64,000 nucleotides of DNA, taken from Xiphias gladius (taxonomy: Eukaryota; Chordata; Actinopteri; Istiophoriformes; Xiphiidae). How positions within the stretch are numbered: position 1 is the first letter of the stretch; each line of letters starts with the position of its first letter. The DNA lies in the NCBI RefSeq assembly GCF_016859285.1, contig NC_053417.1, positions 26,296,206-26,360,205 on the forward strand. The letters are read 5' to 3'. Below the pieces are notes generated by a model, which saw nothing but the letters and a program-made list of their open reading frames with translations, had not been told where the DNA came from and searched no databases. Both the position numbers and the translations under genes were made by a program. Below, in pieces: positions 52,201 to 64,000 of this stretch.

Positions 52201-55200
52201 TTGCTCGTAGTAATAGTAGTAGCAGTCTTTCTTTACGACGTGCCGTGGTGCCTCGTAAGTCGGGGGTGTGGTGTTCCATGCGACATTATTGCACGGTACG
52301 CCACAGACGGCAGAGGTAGTTGATTTTCTCTGGAGGAAGGAAAGTAACCTTTCTAGTGACAAACACTTTACAGAGTGGAAGCAGGTACACACAATTTACT
52401 AACTTGAAAAAAGTGAATTTAGCAGTTTTTTTCTTAGTATCGACTACAAAAATGGTGGAAAACAAGTTTGATATGACGCCGGGTAAAATAAGATGATGTC
52501 TGTTTGCTTGTTTTTGTGCGCAAAGTTCCACATTAATCGACATCAGCGCTAATTAGCGAATTAATGAAACTCTTTCACGTTATGAATGGCGACTCAGGAA
52601 CGGGAATCAGAACGCGGTATACAGTGGCTTGCCAGAGAGGAAGCTTTTTGATCAACGCCGGTTTTATGCACCGAGAGGGCTGACACAAATAATGCTTTAA
52701 TATTTTTTTTCCTGCCCATCTGCGGTTCCCCCATCTGGCTCGTTTGACCTTCCCACTTATTATAAAATACTTCAAGTGTCCCACCGCATAAAAGATTGGG
52801 TTTGGCAGATGAGCCGCATGCCACTCATAAACTTTAAAATAACTTGCCTGCTGACATTATAAAGATAACACAGAGAAGGTCAGACGTATACGAGGAACTA
52901 AATAAAAACAATATGAAAGCAAACATTTCTAAAATGTCAAGCTGTCGTTGAGAGCTGTGTGTGTGTGCGTGAGCGTGTTTGTGTGTGTGTGTGTTCTGTT
53001 AAGAGGAAACATTTTCAGGCTGAGACGAGAAAAATTAATGTCATGATCAACTAGAACAAAATAAAAACAAAGACCTTTAAAAGCTCTGATTATGATTTTA
53101 AACCATTACCTTGAACAGAGGCCGTTTAAGCAGAAAATGTGATATGTGTGACGAGCAAATAATTTCATCTAAATTTATGTCTCACCTAAAGCCAAAATCA
53201 AGAGCAGCGTTTCCTGGAGCTCCTCCATTTATGATGAATAAGCGAACATATTTTAGACCCACGTGGCACCCACAGGGATTTTCTCTGCATATGCATCCAG
53301 TTAACACTCTAATGCAAAAGCGCGTGTTATTTGCATTCACGGTTCTTCAAAGTGTCTCCCGAGTTCATCCCAAAAAAAAAGAGCTTCAAGATTCAAACTC
53401 TTAGGGAGGGTTGTTTGATGTTCACAAATATTGATCACAATGCTCAAGATCACAGGACGTACATGGGTGAATTTAGCCCTGAGAAACCAAACTGAGGGAG
53501 TGAGGCTTGTTTTTGACGCACGGGAATCGAAATGACTGAAAGTGTAGTTGCTTTTAGGTGAGAACTTTGAACTGTTTCTCCAAAACAACCTTAGTAGTAA
53601 ATAAGCCTTGTTGTGAGCTTGATGCAGAAGAAAATGTCGTACATATCAGGTGTGAGAGTTTTCTCAACACCAACACAAGTAAAAACACAAAATTTACCAG
53701 ACAACTGCAAGGTCAACACGGATAATAATACTAGTAATAAGTTGTTAAGGCCGTTTTTAATAAGCTACAGTTTGACATCGGTACTTTTATGCTGAAGGGG
53801 CGTGTAAAAAGCTATTAACTGAATCAAATCAAATTGATCAATTAATAGAAATTACTGAGTGAAAATGGAAGTCAAACATGTTGGGGTTTTTTTTTTCGGT
53901 TAAATGCTTCTTTTTACATTTGCAGGTTTTCCCTTTTTAGAGTCAGTGCCTTTACCTGAAGGCGATACACAGTTTAAAAAACACATAACGAGACACAAAA
54001 GGTCACATCTTGACTAACAGGATGTACTCATACTAAAAAAATAAATAAATAAATAAAATAATTGGGCACGTAGTGATATAGTGTGATGGAGCGAACAATG
54101 GAATCAGCTGTGAAGATACATAACTCTAAAAGTTAACCTACTTCCTGATTTTAAAGGATAAGGCTGGAGTTTTTCTATATTTTTCCTTCTGTCAACAAAT
54201 CCCAAGAAGAAAACAAAAAACAGACCCAGCAATCTGTCTCTAAACATCAGCGGTTTCCTTATGGAGATCTTAAAACTTTAAAAAAAAAAAAGGTCACAAA
54301 AATATAATTTCATTAAAAAAAAAAAATGCTGAATAGTTGGCTAAAAAAGCTGGGCACTGTAGCTTTTAGCAAACCTAGGTGTATCAGCAGTAAGTAGAGC
54401 ATTAGGTGGGGACTATTTTCAGGTGCGGACTGATACACATCTGGCGCTCTTGTAAGTATTTACAGCGGCGGGGCTGCTCACGTTCACGTCCAAGTGACAT
54501 AGCTGTAGAGGCCATAATAATTATGACGGTAGCAGAGGAAGACACGGAGCGACGCTGACTTTCACACGAGAGGTTCATTTCCTGTTTGAAACCAATAGTC
54601 AGTGGTTTTTCTTTCAACAGCGATTGTTCTGTAACATTAACTGCGTGTTTGTTATTGCAGCCACGACGACCGAGGTCCTTTAACTTTAATGAAATAGTCA
54701 CTTTAAGACAATCCGGGTTGGTTTTCTAACCTTAACTAAGTCATACTAAGTGTTTTTCTATTTTTTTTTGCTCAATGTACCTTTCATTGAAAGGGATTTA
54801 GGTACAGAATGAGCAGCAATGAGCTATTTAGCGAGAGCTAAAAGGAAGGAATAAAATAGCATAGAAATAAACATTTCCTCGATCGTCTGTTCCACTCCTC
54901 TAAAGAAACCTCCAAATCATGAAGCTAGAGCACATTTGAACCCATCCCGCTCTAATCAAATCAGCGTGTTTTTCGAACCCCTAACCAAGTCGTTTTTGGC
55001 GCCTAAACCTCACCAAAACCTTGACCGTAGCGCCGTGACATCCGAACACGGGTTTCGTTTTCCAGTGATTCGTAACGGTTTTGGGAGGCACAAGACGAAG
55101 GACGCTGTCCTGCCGATAAAGGCGACAGATCAGAAAGCGCGTGTATGTGCCTGCATGTACAGGGGCTTAGACAAACAATGGATTTTGGCATTTATCTTTA

Positions 55201-57963
55201 GAGGACACGGGTTTTGGTAGTGTTTGGACAACAATGGAGCTCTAGGGCACAGAGGAATAAGAAATATCAGGCTGGGGATACGCACACAATACTTGTCAGG
55301 AGGATCAATTCATCGGTGGTTTTAGTGCTTCTGTTGGGTTTTGTTGACAAGGTAAAATACAGAATATCGGCAGACATATCATTTTAAAGACAAGGAGGCA
55401 CTGTTCCATTTTCCAGCCAACATAAAGGCTGCTCACCACCTTCACACACGCACGCACACACACACACACACACACAGACACACACTTCCTGCTCGGCAGA
55501 TCTGGCGTGGGTTCCTCCCTCGAGGCCACTTCAAAGAGCATGAAGGTGTTAATTTGGCGTGTCCTTTTCTATGACTACGAAAACGGTCTTCCTCCTCAGC
55601 TCAAACCTTTGGACAAAAATTGAAGAAGTGCCCCCCCCCCCTGAGCTCCAGACTTTGTGTGTCCCTTGGGGGAAATAAAACGCTGTTGGGCACTACGAGA
55701 GAAAAGGTCAGGCAGGGGTGACCCCCGCCGACTCCACCAGCCCTCCTTACTCCATCGTGCCAGGATTTTCCGTGCGGACCTACCACGGCCGCCCCCCCCC
55801 CCCTCCCCCTCCGGCGGCCTCTGGCACCGCTTCCGTGAATCCGGGCGATGTTAAGTGGAATCAGTGGCCCGGCTACCGTGCCATGGCACACACTCTGACA
55901 CCTTTGACAGACACTTAATAAAGACTCACACTCAACGCGGCCCACAGAGCAAGGTGATTATGTCTGCGCGTAATTGGCCCGCTGACGGCGACATGATCCC
56001 GGCCCCTGTTGTGACCCGCTTGAATAATGAAATAACAATAAAATGGCAAACGCCCCCCCCCCCCACCCTGCACCCGAGGAGGTATAAGGCACCTTCCCTT
56101 TTGTACACAGTAGAAAATGAAGTGCTGTGGAGGCGAAAAAAAAAAAAAAGGAGAGCACTAACTAATGTGACATTGAGGAGCTGATGTAGCGGTGTAGTCT
56201 CAGGGTTTTCCCTCGGTGCTTTGTTTGCTTGCTCTTTGTCTGCAGCTAAAAGAGGCAGCTCAGAGCCATGTTGCACGATGAGTCACCTTGCCGGAGAGAG
56301 CCCCGAAGCCGAGAAACAACAAGCCTCTATTAAGGGAAAGATCTTCGAGTGGGCAAGACAGCAACCTGGGGTTGATCCCCGTCTGCGACATCGATCGGCC
56401 TCGGATCCAAAACACCGTCCCGCGGCTCTCCGGTCTACTATGTCTCGCAGTAGAAACTCCGAGGCAGATGTCATAAATTAGCACATGGGCTGTAATAACA
56501 CTATACGCCTATCTGAGAGAAGTGACTAAATGGTAATATCCATCTGTGCTCCTACAGGGTTTACAGTGTTTCTAATTATCTCGGGCTTCGGGACTACCTG
56601 CTGAGCAAGGCAGCACAGGTTTCTGCACATCTGGTGAGACCGACGTTTGGCCACGGACCAAAAGGATGCACTGGTTATTGTTTTGGACCAGGGGAGAGAA
56701 AAAAAAAAAGAAAAAAAAGAAGAGAAGTAGGGAAAGGAAGAAAGAAGGATGACAGAACTTGGCGTTCATCGTCACAGGCAACGCCATTGTCCGGTCAGCA
56801 ACGGTGATCGGGAAAAGATCAATAGTTGATCGCTCTGCTCCCTGACACCAGCGGACGGGGTCGGGGGGGGGTTGATTTTCAATGTACAAAATGAGTGTGA
56901 CTCAAGCACATTCGGCGCCTCTCACTCTGTTTGTCATCCTGCGGACCTAATTGGCCAACTTTCTTTGTTGCTATGCTGGCCGGGTTTCAGATGTGTGGGA
57001 ACTGCTGCCTCTCCACCGCCGATTAGCTCGGCCATGAAAACAAGTGTTCTTTAGACAAGCAGATCACTGAGCAGTCATCTTTTCCGGGGGTAAAGGGGGA
57101 CAGTACTGGGTGTGAGGACAGAGGGCATCACACGCTGTACAGATGGGGGGGGGGGGGGCAAATTTGTGACTAGGGGGATTTAGAAGTAAACCTGACTTGA
57201 CTACTCTAACCTAGGCCCGCTCCTGGATTGTTTTTAAAGGAGGCAGTTGAGGGGATGGTGGGTGGGAGAAAGAGAGAGAGAGAGAGAGAGAGGGAGGGAG
57301 AGATGTAGGACAGGATGGTTGTAGTAGCTCCACTGAATGAGAGACCGTTTGTGATTCGCTGTATAACAAAAAAAAAAAAAAATCAAAATGGCAGATTAGA
57401 ATAAAGAACCTAGTGTGATTGTTAATAAAATGATAATAAGACACACACACACACACACTTCCTGAAATCCTGCTGATCTGGAATGTTTCATGCATGGTAA
57501 AATGGCTCTCCACAGCACCACCGAGGCTCTGCGCTGCACATTTTAAGCTCAGAGACGTGAAACAAACAGGCTGCCCGCCGCACAGGACGCGGCTTCGGCA
57601 TCGGGAAGCGATTCCCTGCTGCATGTCTACCTGCTCTGGGCCCTGGAAACAGATCCGGCACTGGGGGGTCCGCAGGCTGCTGGCGGTGCTGGCCAGAGAC
57701 ACGGCGTCCAGGCCCACTTGCAGCTTGGGCTCCTTGTCCTCAAACGCCAGGCTCCGGGGCCGCGGGTCGCTGCCGTAGTACTCCTCCTCGTCGTCCCGCG
57801 AGTGGCAGTCGACGAAGGGCGGCCAGCCGCAGCCGCCCATCCCCAGACCGCGCATGGTGCCGGACCGCCTGTCTGTGTCGGAGCCGGACTGTCTCGAATC
57901 GGATCGCATAAACACCAGGACCTTCAGTTCATTAAAAAACATGCGGATCCGATACTTGAACAT
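45873..57963 (-). CDS. marchf9: membrane-associated RING-CH E3 ubiquitin ligase 9, 4 coding exons
   Basis: RING-CH ubiquitin ligase of Golgi/endosomal membranes; family members ubiquitinate surface immune receptors and send them to lysosomes. Minus-strand exons: 57631-57963, 49024-49179, 46835-47027, 45873-46204 (stop at 45875-45873). Total 1014 bp, 337 aa (human 346). N-terminus [18 protein letters not shown], then [14 protein letters not shown]. The C4HC3 finger is complete: Cys102, 105, 118, 120, His128, Cys131, 144, 147. Two membrane segments follow ([19 protein letters not shown] at about 178-196, and [18 protein letters not shown]), then [20 protein letters not shown]. It ends MRVTTV, a possible PDZ ligand. 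An in-frame TAG 6 nt before the ATG supports the start. MARCHF4 is the close paralogue; the N-terminus and GCGWPPF block favour MARCHF9. Confidence 0.94.
46835..47027 (-). CDS. marchf9: marchf9 coding exon 3 (TM segments)
   Basis: 193 bp, acceptor CCTTTCCAG, donor GTAAAG. Encodes [20 protein letters not shown] through [19 protein letters not shown]. Confidence 0.96.
47053..48238. repeat. GTGGAA-type dispersed repeat interrupted by a second element
   Basis: Outer ends cagtggtggaagaaggactc (47053) and gttactttcaaccactgg (48238). Interior blocks 'aaagtactcattcagc' and 'cactcgagtaaatgtacctt'. A hAT-like element sits inside at 47798-48074. Confidence 0.7.
47798..48074. repeat. hAT-like MITE nested in the GTGGAA repeat
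   Basis: Starts CAGTGGTTCCCAACCC and ends near GCCTGGGAACAACGG, the usual hAT/Charlie-type terminal phrase, with 'gaggggtcacaaggtaaatc' inside. Related sequence at 41300-41590 and 60840-61150. Confidence 0.65.
49024..49179 (-). CDS. marchf9: marchf9 coding exon 2 (RING-CH)
   Basis: 156 bp, residues 112-163, acceptor GTCCTGCAG, donor GTAACG. Encodes [20 protein letters not shown], then [20 protein letters not shown] and [12 protein letters not shown]. No substitutions against human in the zinc ligands. Confidence 0.97.
49561..49672. repeat. TTAA-flanked MITE, internally deleted copy
   Basis: TTAA-AGGAATAGTTCGAAATTT at one end, aaacccttcctTTAA at the other; only 112 bp. Confidence 0.75.
50930..51300. 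repeat. TTAA-MITE family, internal part, degenerate
   Basis: 'cagctagcccggctctgtcc' (50927), 'aagctcactaattaacaccg', 'gactccaggaagtcactgct' and 'gccaagaaatagtctggc' are internal blocks of the same family. Confidence 0.6.
51583..51885. repeat. AATCGATTA-type dispersed repeat, copy 5
   Basis: 'agctgaaatgattagttgat' plus 'taatcgattagttgattggc', then 'ttttgactgttggtcggac' and 'atagttgctgccct'. Confidence 0.75.
54150..55330. repeat. dispersed repeat, second copy of the 1-540 family
   Basis: Shares ordered blocks with the left window edge (see 1-540). Lies in marchf9 intron 1. Confidence 0.55.
57259..57303. repeat. (GA)n tract
   Basis: GA-rich run 330 nt past marchf9 exon 1, in intron 1. Confidence 0.8.
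57631..57963 (-). CDS. marchf9: marchf9 coding exon 1
   Basis: 333 bp, residues 1-111, donor GTAGAC. Ends [17 protein letters not shown] with the first zinc-ligand pair Cys102/Cys105. Confidence 0.95.
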
Positions 57964-59640
57964 GTTTGGCTACATAAAGAATCCGCCAGACTGAAAGGAA
58001 TAAATGGAGGTTCTCTCTGTCTTTTCTCCTCTCCCTCCTAATATTATTATTATGACTACTAGTACTATTGTTATCATTCACACACCCGCCGCGTTCACTT
58101 TTATTGGAGCGTTTCCCGTAATGCCACAACTGTTAATTGGTAATCCGGAGAAATCGAGGCTCTCGCCCCACTGATGGCATGTGTGTCTAAGCCAATGCGG
58201 ACGAAAGATTTTCCATTTCAACCGGCCGACACACTCTTTCAATATTCATTACTCAAACAACTCGGCGAACGTTGGCCGGATTCATCTTCCATCGCAACCC
58301 CAGAAAAAAAAAAAAAACTTGCGCCGTCGGTCCATTTCCTTCACCTTCTTTTTTTTTTCTTTCTTTCTTTCTTTCTTTCTTTCTTTTTTTTTTTTTTTTC
58401 AGATGCACCGGGGCTCGCAGCAAAAAAAAAGAAAGGAAGAAAGAAAAAAAAACAGCCTACATGTTTCGCTACCCGAAGCAGAAGACGGCGAGAGAGTGGA
58501 CGAGCGGAAGAGGGAGCACCACGGAGCCGGGGAACAGAAGATGGGACGTGGAACACGACGACATGCCATCCGTGCGGTCACATCTGGGACCCTGGTCAAG
58601 AATCATAATCCAGAAAGACAAAAAAAAAAAAAAAAAAGACGGAAGGGGGGGGGTGCGGAGAGGGAATGGAAGTTTGATTTGGATGTGGTCTTTTTTTTTT
58701 TTTTTTTTTTTTTAATTGTCCCTCACTGTAGCATCCCAAGCGTCAGATCATGGTCCCGGTTTTTATTTTTCCCTTCTTCTTCTTCTTCTTCTTCTTCTTC
58801 TCCTTCTTCTTCTCCTTCTCTATTTCATCTCCTCTCTGTAAAGCCTCCGGTTGATCCACGAAGAATCCGCGCCATTCGCCCCGACCATCCAAACCGTCGA
58901 GATCAAAAACACAATCCTCTCCATTTGCATTATCATCACTATTGCTCTTACTATTATTAATTTTCTTTCTTTTTTTTTTTTTTGGTCTTCTCTTCCCCCC
59001 CCCTTTTTTTTCAGAAGCCCTAGCCGGAGAACACGGCGACGCGAAAACACCCAGAAAGCCCCACGTCTTCCCACCGTCGCTCGGTGTCCATCAGGATTTC
59101 ATGGCGAGTCGAAAACACGGGCTGAAATGTCAAGAGAGAGGCAGGATAATAAAGGCGCCCTGCGATTTTTCTAATTAGAGAGAGAGAGAGAGGGAGAGAG
59201 GGGGGGGAGGGAGAGGGGGGAGGGAGAGGGGGAGAGTGGGGGGAGCGAGAGGGAGGGAGAGACGGGGAAGGCGCATGAAGATGTCTTCGCATCCGAGAGC
59301 AATTACACAGCAGTAATGGCATTGATTATTGGATCAGATAGATGGTGGTGATGATACCGCTGGCGCTGGTTTTTCCTCCTCGAAATGGTCGGCTGGGAGA
59401 CTGGACCGACGCAGAAGCTACTTCCGGAATAGAAGGAGCGAGGGAGAGGGAGAGAGGGAGAGAGGGAGAGAGGGAGAGAGCCCAAAAAAAACAAACCCTG
59501 ACTGTCATCCTGTAAACAAGCCGCTATTTTTCTCTAGTCATCCACCCGCCTCTTCCCCGAGCTCCCAGCGGCCGGACAGGGAAGGAGCTCTGGCTGCTTT
59601 TTTTTTTTTTTTTTTTAATTATTATTTATTTTATTGTTAT
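57964..59640 (-). promoter_or_regulatory. marchf9: marchf9 5' UTR / promoter region with long purine-pyrimidine tracts
   Basis: Upstream of the marchf9 ATG. Holds (TTTC)n/poly-T (58346-58400), poly-T (58690-58713), (TTC)n (58759-58821), GA-rich runs (59172-59265 and 59441-59480) and poly-T (59599-59616), with CpG-rich stretches between. The exact transcription start is not visible. Confidence 0.5.
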
Positions 59641-59771
59641 TATGATGATTGACCCAGGCGCCGCTGTCCAGGGTGCTGACCCCCCCTCTCTCTCTCTGCT
59701 GACGTCGAGGGCTGCGGCCGCATGCAGGGGGAGCCCGCCAAGTATGAACTGGACCCGGACCCTCTTCCTTA

Positions 59772-59810
<39 letters not shown>

Positions 59811-59950
59811 TGACGCGTGGCGTGATGCGTGAGTGTGTGTGTATGAGAGAGAGAGCAGGTGGGCATGAACTCTGGGTGGAAGAAGTGCTCAGATCATTTA
59901 CTCCGGTAAAAGCCCCGGTGCAACGATGTGAAAATACTCCATTACAGCGG

Positions 59951-60001
<51 letters not shown>

Positions 60002-61620
60002 CCCGGTGGCGGGAAAAGGATTCAAAATCTACGGCTTCAGTAAAAGCGGCGACGTCACGCTACTAAAATACTCCATTACAAGTGCAAGGCCTGCATTCAG
60101 AAATTTACCGAGGTAAAAGAAGAGAAGTGTTATCAACCAAATGGACTTGAAGTAACAAAAGTAAAAGTATTCCTTATGCAGACTGTACTATTATATTACT
60201 GAACCATTATTATTGATGTATTAATACGTAGGTGGCTATTTTCTGTACTGTTGTGTAGATTACTTTGTAACGACGCATCATATTTTCTGAGCTGACCACA
60301 TGTTTCGTATGTAAAGCCTCGGCCTGTAAAGTCACCAATAACCGCAGCTTTGAAATAAACATAGTGGAGTAAAAAAGTAGACTGTTCCCCACTGAAATGC
60401 AGCGAAGTGGAAGTGCGGAGCTGCAGAAAATGGAAACACCCCAAGTAAAATACAGATACCTCAAAGTTCGTACTTAGGTCGAGTACTTGAGTGGATGCAC
60501 CTGGTTTCCTTCCACCGCTGCACCTAGCTACAACTAATCCAACGGTACGGTGAGAAATCCAACCTTCACGAAGGTTATGATGTGGATTCACCTGTGCGAC
60601 CGCTCGGGAGGCCGCAGTTGGTTGGGCCCTTGAACCGTGTCGCGCCACGGCGGCAGGTGTTCCCGTTGTTCTGTCCATCAGCGAGGGTGGGCCGAGGAAC
60701 AGAAACGCCTCCACCCCTGGCGGCAGCCAGTCGTACTGAATGTCTCAAAAGGTAAAGGTACTTGCTCTGCAGAACGATGGTCCCTCCGACTGAGGTGGAG
60801 CCAGTCTTGCCTGCCTCATGTACTGTTGGGTGGTTTCGCCCAGTGCCGGTCCCCAACCTAAGGGTCAGTTCCCCTTTCAAAGGTCGCAAGATAAATCTTA
60901 GGGGGGGGGGTCGCGAGATGATGGCCGGAGTGGAAAGGAAGAAAAAAATGTGGATTTTTCTCAGATATTTGTTGTCGTTTTCTCTTCGTGTGCGTGAAGC
61001 ACTGGATGACTGGAACAGCTATTTAAACGAAAACCACGCTACCGGGTCTGGATGGGGAGGGGCTGCCAACAACTCAGACACATCTGAAACATGACCGGGA
61101 GCCGCAAGACACCGCTTTTTTGTGAGGGGTCACCATCCGAAATGGTTGGGAGCCAACCCAACAAAACCGTCTGTTGTAAAAGCCTATTGCATGTTATTGT
61201 ACGTAAAAATCTTAATGCAGATAGTAACTGGTCAAAATAGCCGTCAGATAAATGTAGTGGAGTATAAATCATAATATTTCCCTCTGAAATGTCGTGGAGG
61301 AGAGGTATGAAGTTGCATAAAATGGTGCTGCACTCGAGTAAATGTACAGTAATTAGTTACTTTCCACGACCGGCTCCATGAAGGAACATTTCTCTGCCCC
61401 CAACTCCCCTTTATATTTGGGTTGCTCTCCAGCAGTGTGCAGGATTCAAGGCCTTCCCATGCTCACCTTAACCCCCCCCCCTACATCCCCATTTTGGATA
61501 TTTCACGATTTATTCATTCAAGCACTCGTTCCTGCAAAATGTTAATTCCCAGTGTGAAGGTCTAAATGCAGTTTCAAGACCTCCTCCACACAGCCAGAGA
61601 GTCCGAGAAACGGCTGGGTA

Positions 61621-61902
61621 TTAAACCTCGAAAGAGTAGTTCGACATTTTGGGAAATACATTTTTCCGCTTCCGCGCTGAGAGTAACGTGTGTTCGGAAT
61701 GATTGCATCCCCGCCTGAGAAAACAAAACAAAAAACAAAGCGGACAACAAAAGCAGGGCCTCTGTTTTCCCACGAACTGTAAAGTCCTGTCCCAGAGTAC
61801 TTCCAGACCTCCATGCAGCGTTTTTGGTGCCTGAAAAAAAACCAGGCTCTCAGTCAGGAAGCATGCGAGCGCATTTCCCGAACCGTCAAACTTTTCCTTT
61901 AA
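61621..61902. repeat. TTAA-flanked MITE, copy with diverged ends
   Basis: TTAA near 61621 with 'aagagtagttcgacattttg', and 'aaacttttccTTTAA' at 61902. Interior 'ttttcccacgaactgtaaag'. Confidence 0.65.
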
Positions 61903-62084
61903 CACGTTCTGAGTACAGGCTGATACTGATTGTGCACCGAGAAGGGTCAAGTATCTGGGGTCTGCATCAGCTGCTCGTTTAGATCCTTGGGTCTGTTTTG
62001 CCCCGTGTGCCCCCCCCCCCAGATTAGATCGCTGATCTGACTCTGACTCTGTGATAAATTAGGGATAAAGATAGTACTGGTATC

Positions 62085-62583
62085 CAGTGGTGGAAATGGA
62101 GCTCTGTACATTTAATGAGGCATTGGTGCTTTCCTTGCACTTTATGCAGCTTTAGTCTTATACTCTACACTAAATTTCTGGGAAAAAATACCGTTCTTTT
62201 CACTCCACCGCTTTTATTTACCAGCCTTAGTTGCTTTGCGGATTAAGGTTGTACATGCAAAACATGTGATTAGTCCATAAAATAGAAATTACCATTATGC
62301 ATTAAACTACTCAACAGCAGCGGAATGCTATTAACACATAAGTGCGTCAGTATCCATCATCCAACAGTATAATATATTGTATAATAATATAACATTCACA
62401 GCAGACATTTTTCTTTATAATAAATACTTTTACTTCTGCTTCTTTAAGCAAACTTAGCTAATTATACTATACTCTCTTAAAAAAGATTTTGACGCAGATC
62501 TTTTACCGGTAATAGAGTATTTTTACACTGTGCTATTACTACTTTTGCTTAAATGAAAGATTTGAATACTAAGTCCACCACTG
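62085..62583. repeat. GTGGAA-type dispersed repeat, full-length copy
   Basis: Starts CAGTGGTGGAAATGG and ends CTAAGTCCACCACTG, 499 bp; the best copy for defining the family ends. Confidence 0.8.
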
Positions 62584-63610
62584 CCGGTCTTGGATCAGTA
62601 CTTGGCAGAGACTCAGAGTTGAGTCATCGAGGGGGGGGGGGGAATTCAGATTGGTGCATCCGTTGCCCTCCTCGGGCGTCTATGCTGATGCTGCTCCTGT
62701 AATACGCCCGGGCAGCAGAGCTGAAGTGTCTAAACGATCCCCCCACCGAAACTTCCACGAGCGTCGGCACCTCGGGTTCGCAGCTGGTAAACAAAGCTGC
62801 GAACAGCAGAGGAGGGGAAACTGCCTCGGTGTCGTTTATCAGGAAGCCGAGACAAGGCAATTAGGGAAACATCAGAGGCACAAGTCAAGGGGTCACTTTA
62901 ATCTGCAGTTTACAGGGAAGGAAGCTGCCTCACTGCCTCGCCGTTTCTCACACTCTGCATTCTCCTCCGTAGCAACACTTCCCACAAAATCCCCTGTCAG
63001 ATTGATCTCGATTGATTTTTCACACTCTGCTTGTTACAGATATGGATTTGCTTTAAGCTTAACCCTCGATTCGAGATGCAGAGCCACGCCTCGGCTATCG
63101 CGCCGCCGTTTCCTTACACATACACGTACTGCACTCTGTGTATGGCGCTGCGCTCTATTGTTTGTGATGACGGCGAAGGGCGTCGTGACAGCAGCCCGGT
63201 GGGTCGTCGACGGACTTTTGACCACCACAGGAGCAGGGCAGCAAGTTCGGTCTGCTCACACTCCTCAGTGACACAGAAAGACTAAACGTCGGGATTTTTT
63301 CCAGCAGAGATTAGCATGACACACCAGAGGAATAAACTGTTCCGCAAGTGTACGTGATGTATGATTGGTGGTACATTGTGTGGGAGGGTTATTTTATGAT
63401 GATGCCGTGAGGGGGGGGAGGGTTGGTGCTAAATGCTAACGAGCAGATCTATGAGGAGGGCAGAGCATCCTGCTTTTTTTTCCCTTGAATTTGTGAGATG
63501 AAGATTTCATGTCTTCCTCAGCTGGTCGTCAAAATTATGTTTAATGTACTGGAAACCCCGAATTCCTCACCTCATCCTTCTCTCGTTCTCTTCCCCTTTT
63601 CATCCTCCAG

Positions 63611-63705
63611 CGCCTCCAACTCCTTTTCGACACAACTTCTTCGTGATCCCCATCACCTACAGCTCTGGTTCTCTTTGGTCCGATGTACGCCAACGACCGT
63701 GTCAG
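63611..63705 (+). other. candidate plus-strand exon, function unknown
   Basis: Preceded by a good pyrimidine tract and acceptor (ttcccctttt...cctccag) and followed by CAG|GTGAGT. Two of three frames are open over 95 bp (for example PPTPFRHNFFVIPITYSSGS). No family recognised; it could be an exon of a neighbouring gene or chance. Confidence 0.25.
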
Positions 63706-64000
63706 GTGAGTTCAAGTGCCGCTCCATTGACACCACCCGCCATGTTCTAAATATGATCTTTTGAATGGATTTTAAAATGGATGTTAACACTATAGGTAAT
63801 ATAAAACTGCATGTTTTATATTACACTCTTTTTTCCATACAATCTGTTTTAATTATTTCCATCACTTTTCCATTACCTTTTTAAAATTTTTATCTGTTAC
63901 TTTTAGCTATTTCAACCATCTATCTATTATTTAACTAACAATTTCAACCATTTATCCATTACTTTTAGACAACAATTTACAGATTAGCCATTATTTTAAA

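Larger units (their letters stand above)
59641..64000. other. distal marchf9 upstream region, repeats, no recognised gene
   Basis: (TG)n at 59773-59808, (CA)n at 59951-59998, GTGGAA-type repeat pieces at 59872-60520 and 61200-61372, hAT-like sequence at 60840-61150, TTAA-MITE at 61621-61902, GTGGAA repeat at 62085-62583, unassigned mixed sequence at 62650-63600 and a candidate exon at 63611-63705. AT-rich to the end. Confidence 0.5.

Noticed and set aside
58174..58960. Overlapping long plus-strand ORFs rich in Lys, Phe and Ser
   Set aside because: Low-complexity translation of poly-A/T and (TTC)n tracts upstream of marchf9.
59626..60001. ORFs with His-Thr or Cys-Val runs
   Set aside because: Direct translations of (CA)n/(TG)n microsatellites.
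60196..60714. 172-codon minus-strand ORF
   Set aside because: Overlaps GTGGAA-type repeat sequence and has no recognisable domain or splice context.
62651..63271. 206-codon plus-strand ORF
   Set aside because: No family resemblance, biased composition and no conserved motif; most likely chance in GC-richer sequence.

Overview
This is a vertebrate nuclear window, most likely from a ray-finned (percomorph-type) fish. The genes are split into short exons with GT-AG introns. Long (CA/TG)n microsatellites and poly-T/A tracts are abundant. The introns and spacers carry several repeat families typical of teleosts. There are no operons, CRISPR arrays or other prokaryotic features. The species is not identified.

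Four protein-coding genes lie head to tail on the minus strand, with one microRNA. From high to low coordinates they are marchf9 (RING-CH membrane E3 ligase, 57963-45873, 4 coding exons, 337 aa), slc11a2 (NRAMP/DMT1 divalent-metal transporter, 40388-24193, 16 coding exons, 588 aa), ctdsp2 (small CTD phosphatase, 18497-10658, 7 coding exons, 262 aa) and tmbim6 (Bax inhibitor-1, 4397-612, 8 coding exons here, last exon off the left edge). Exon ends were set by hand from splice signals. The phases join without a break in all four genes. The mir-26a hairpin sits in the ctdsp2 intron at 12972-13614, as in other vertebrates.

Layout: 1-540 old dispersed repeat; 612-6150 tmbim6 and its probable promoter; 6180-10657 spacer plus likely ctdsp2 3' UTR; 10658-18700 ctdsp2 with mir-26a; 18700-24192 spacer with a CpG-rich candidate promoter near 22720-23070 and a dead Tc1/mariner element at 23550-24030; 24193-40388 slc11a2; 40389-45872 spacer, repeat-rich; 45873-57963 marchf9; 57964-64000 GA/CT-rich marchf9 upstream region, then repeats and one candidate plus-strand exon at 63611-63705.

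The genes do not form one pathway. Their co-linearity mirrors human 12q13-q14 (TMBIM6, SLC11A2, CTDSP2/MIR26A2, MARCHF9), with a partial echo at 2q35 (CTDSP1/MIR26B, SLC11A1, MARCHF4, TMBIM1). The most interesting local signals are transposon and microsatellite sequence pressed against slc11a2 and marchf9 splice sites: a repeat end that supplies the slc11a2 exon 4 donor, and a long (TG)n tract just upstream of the slc11a2 exon 3 acceptor. I found no convincing previously undescribed biological system.
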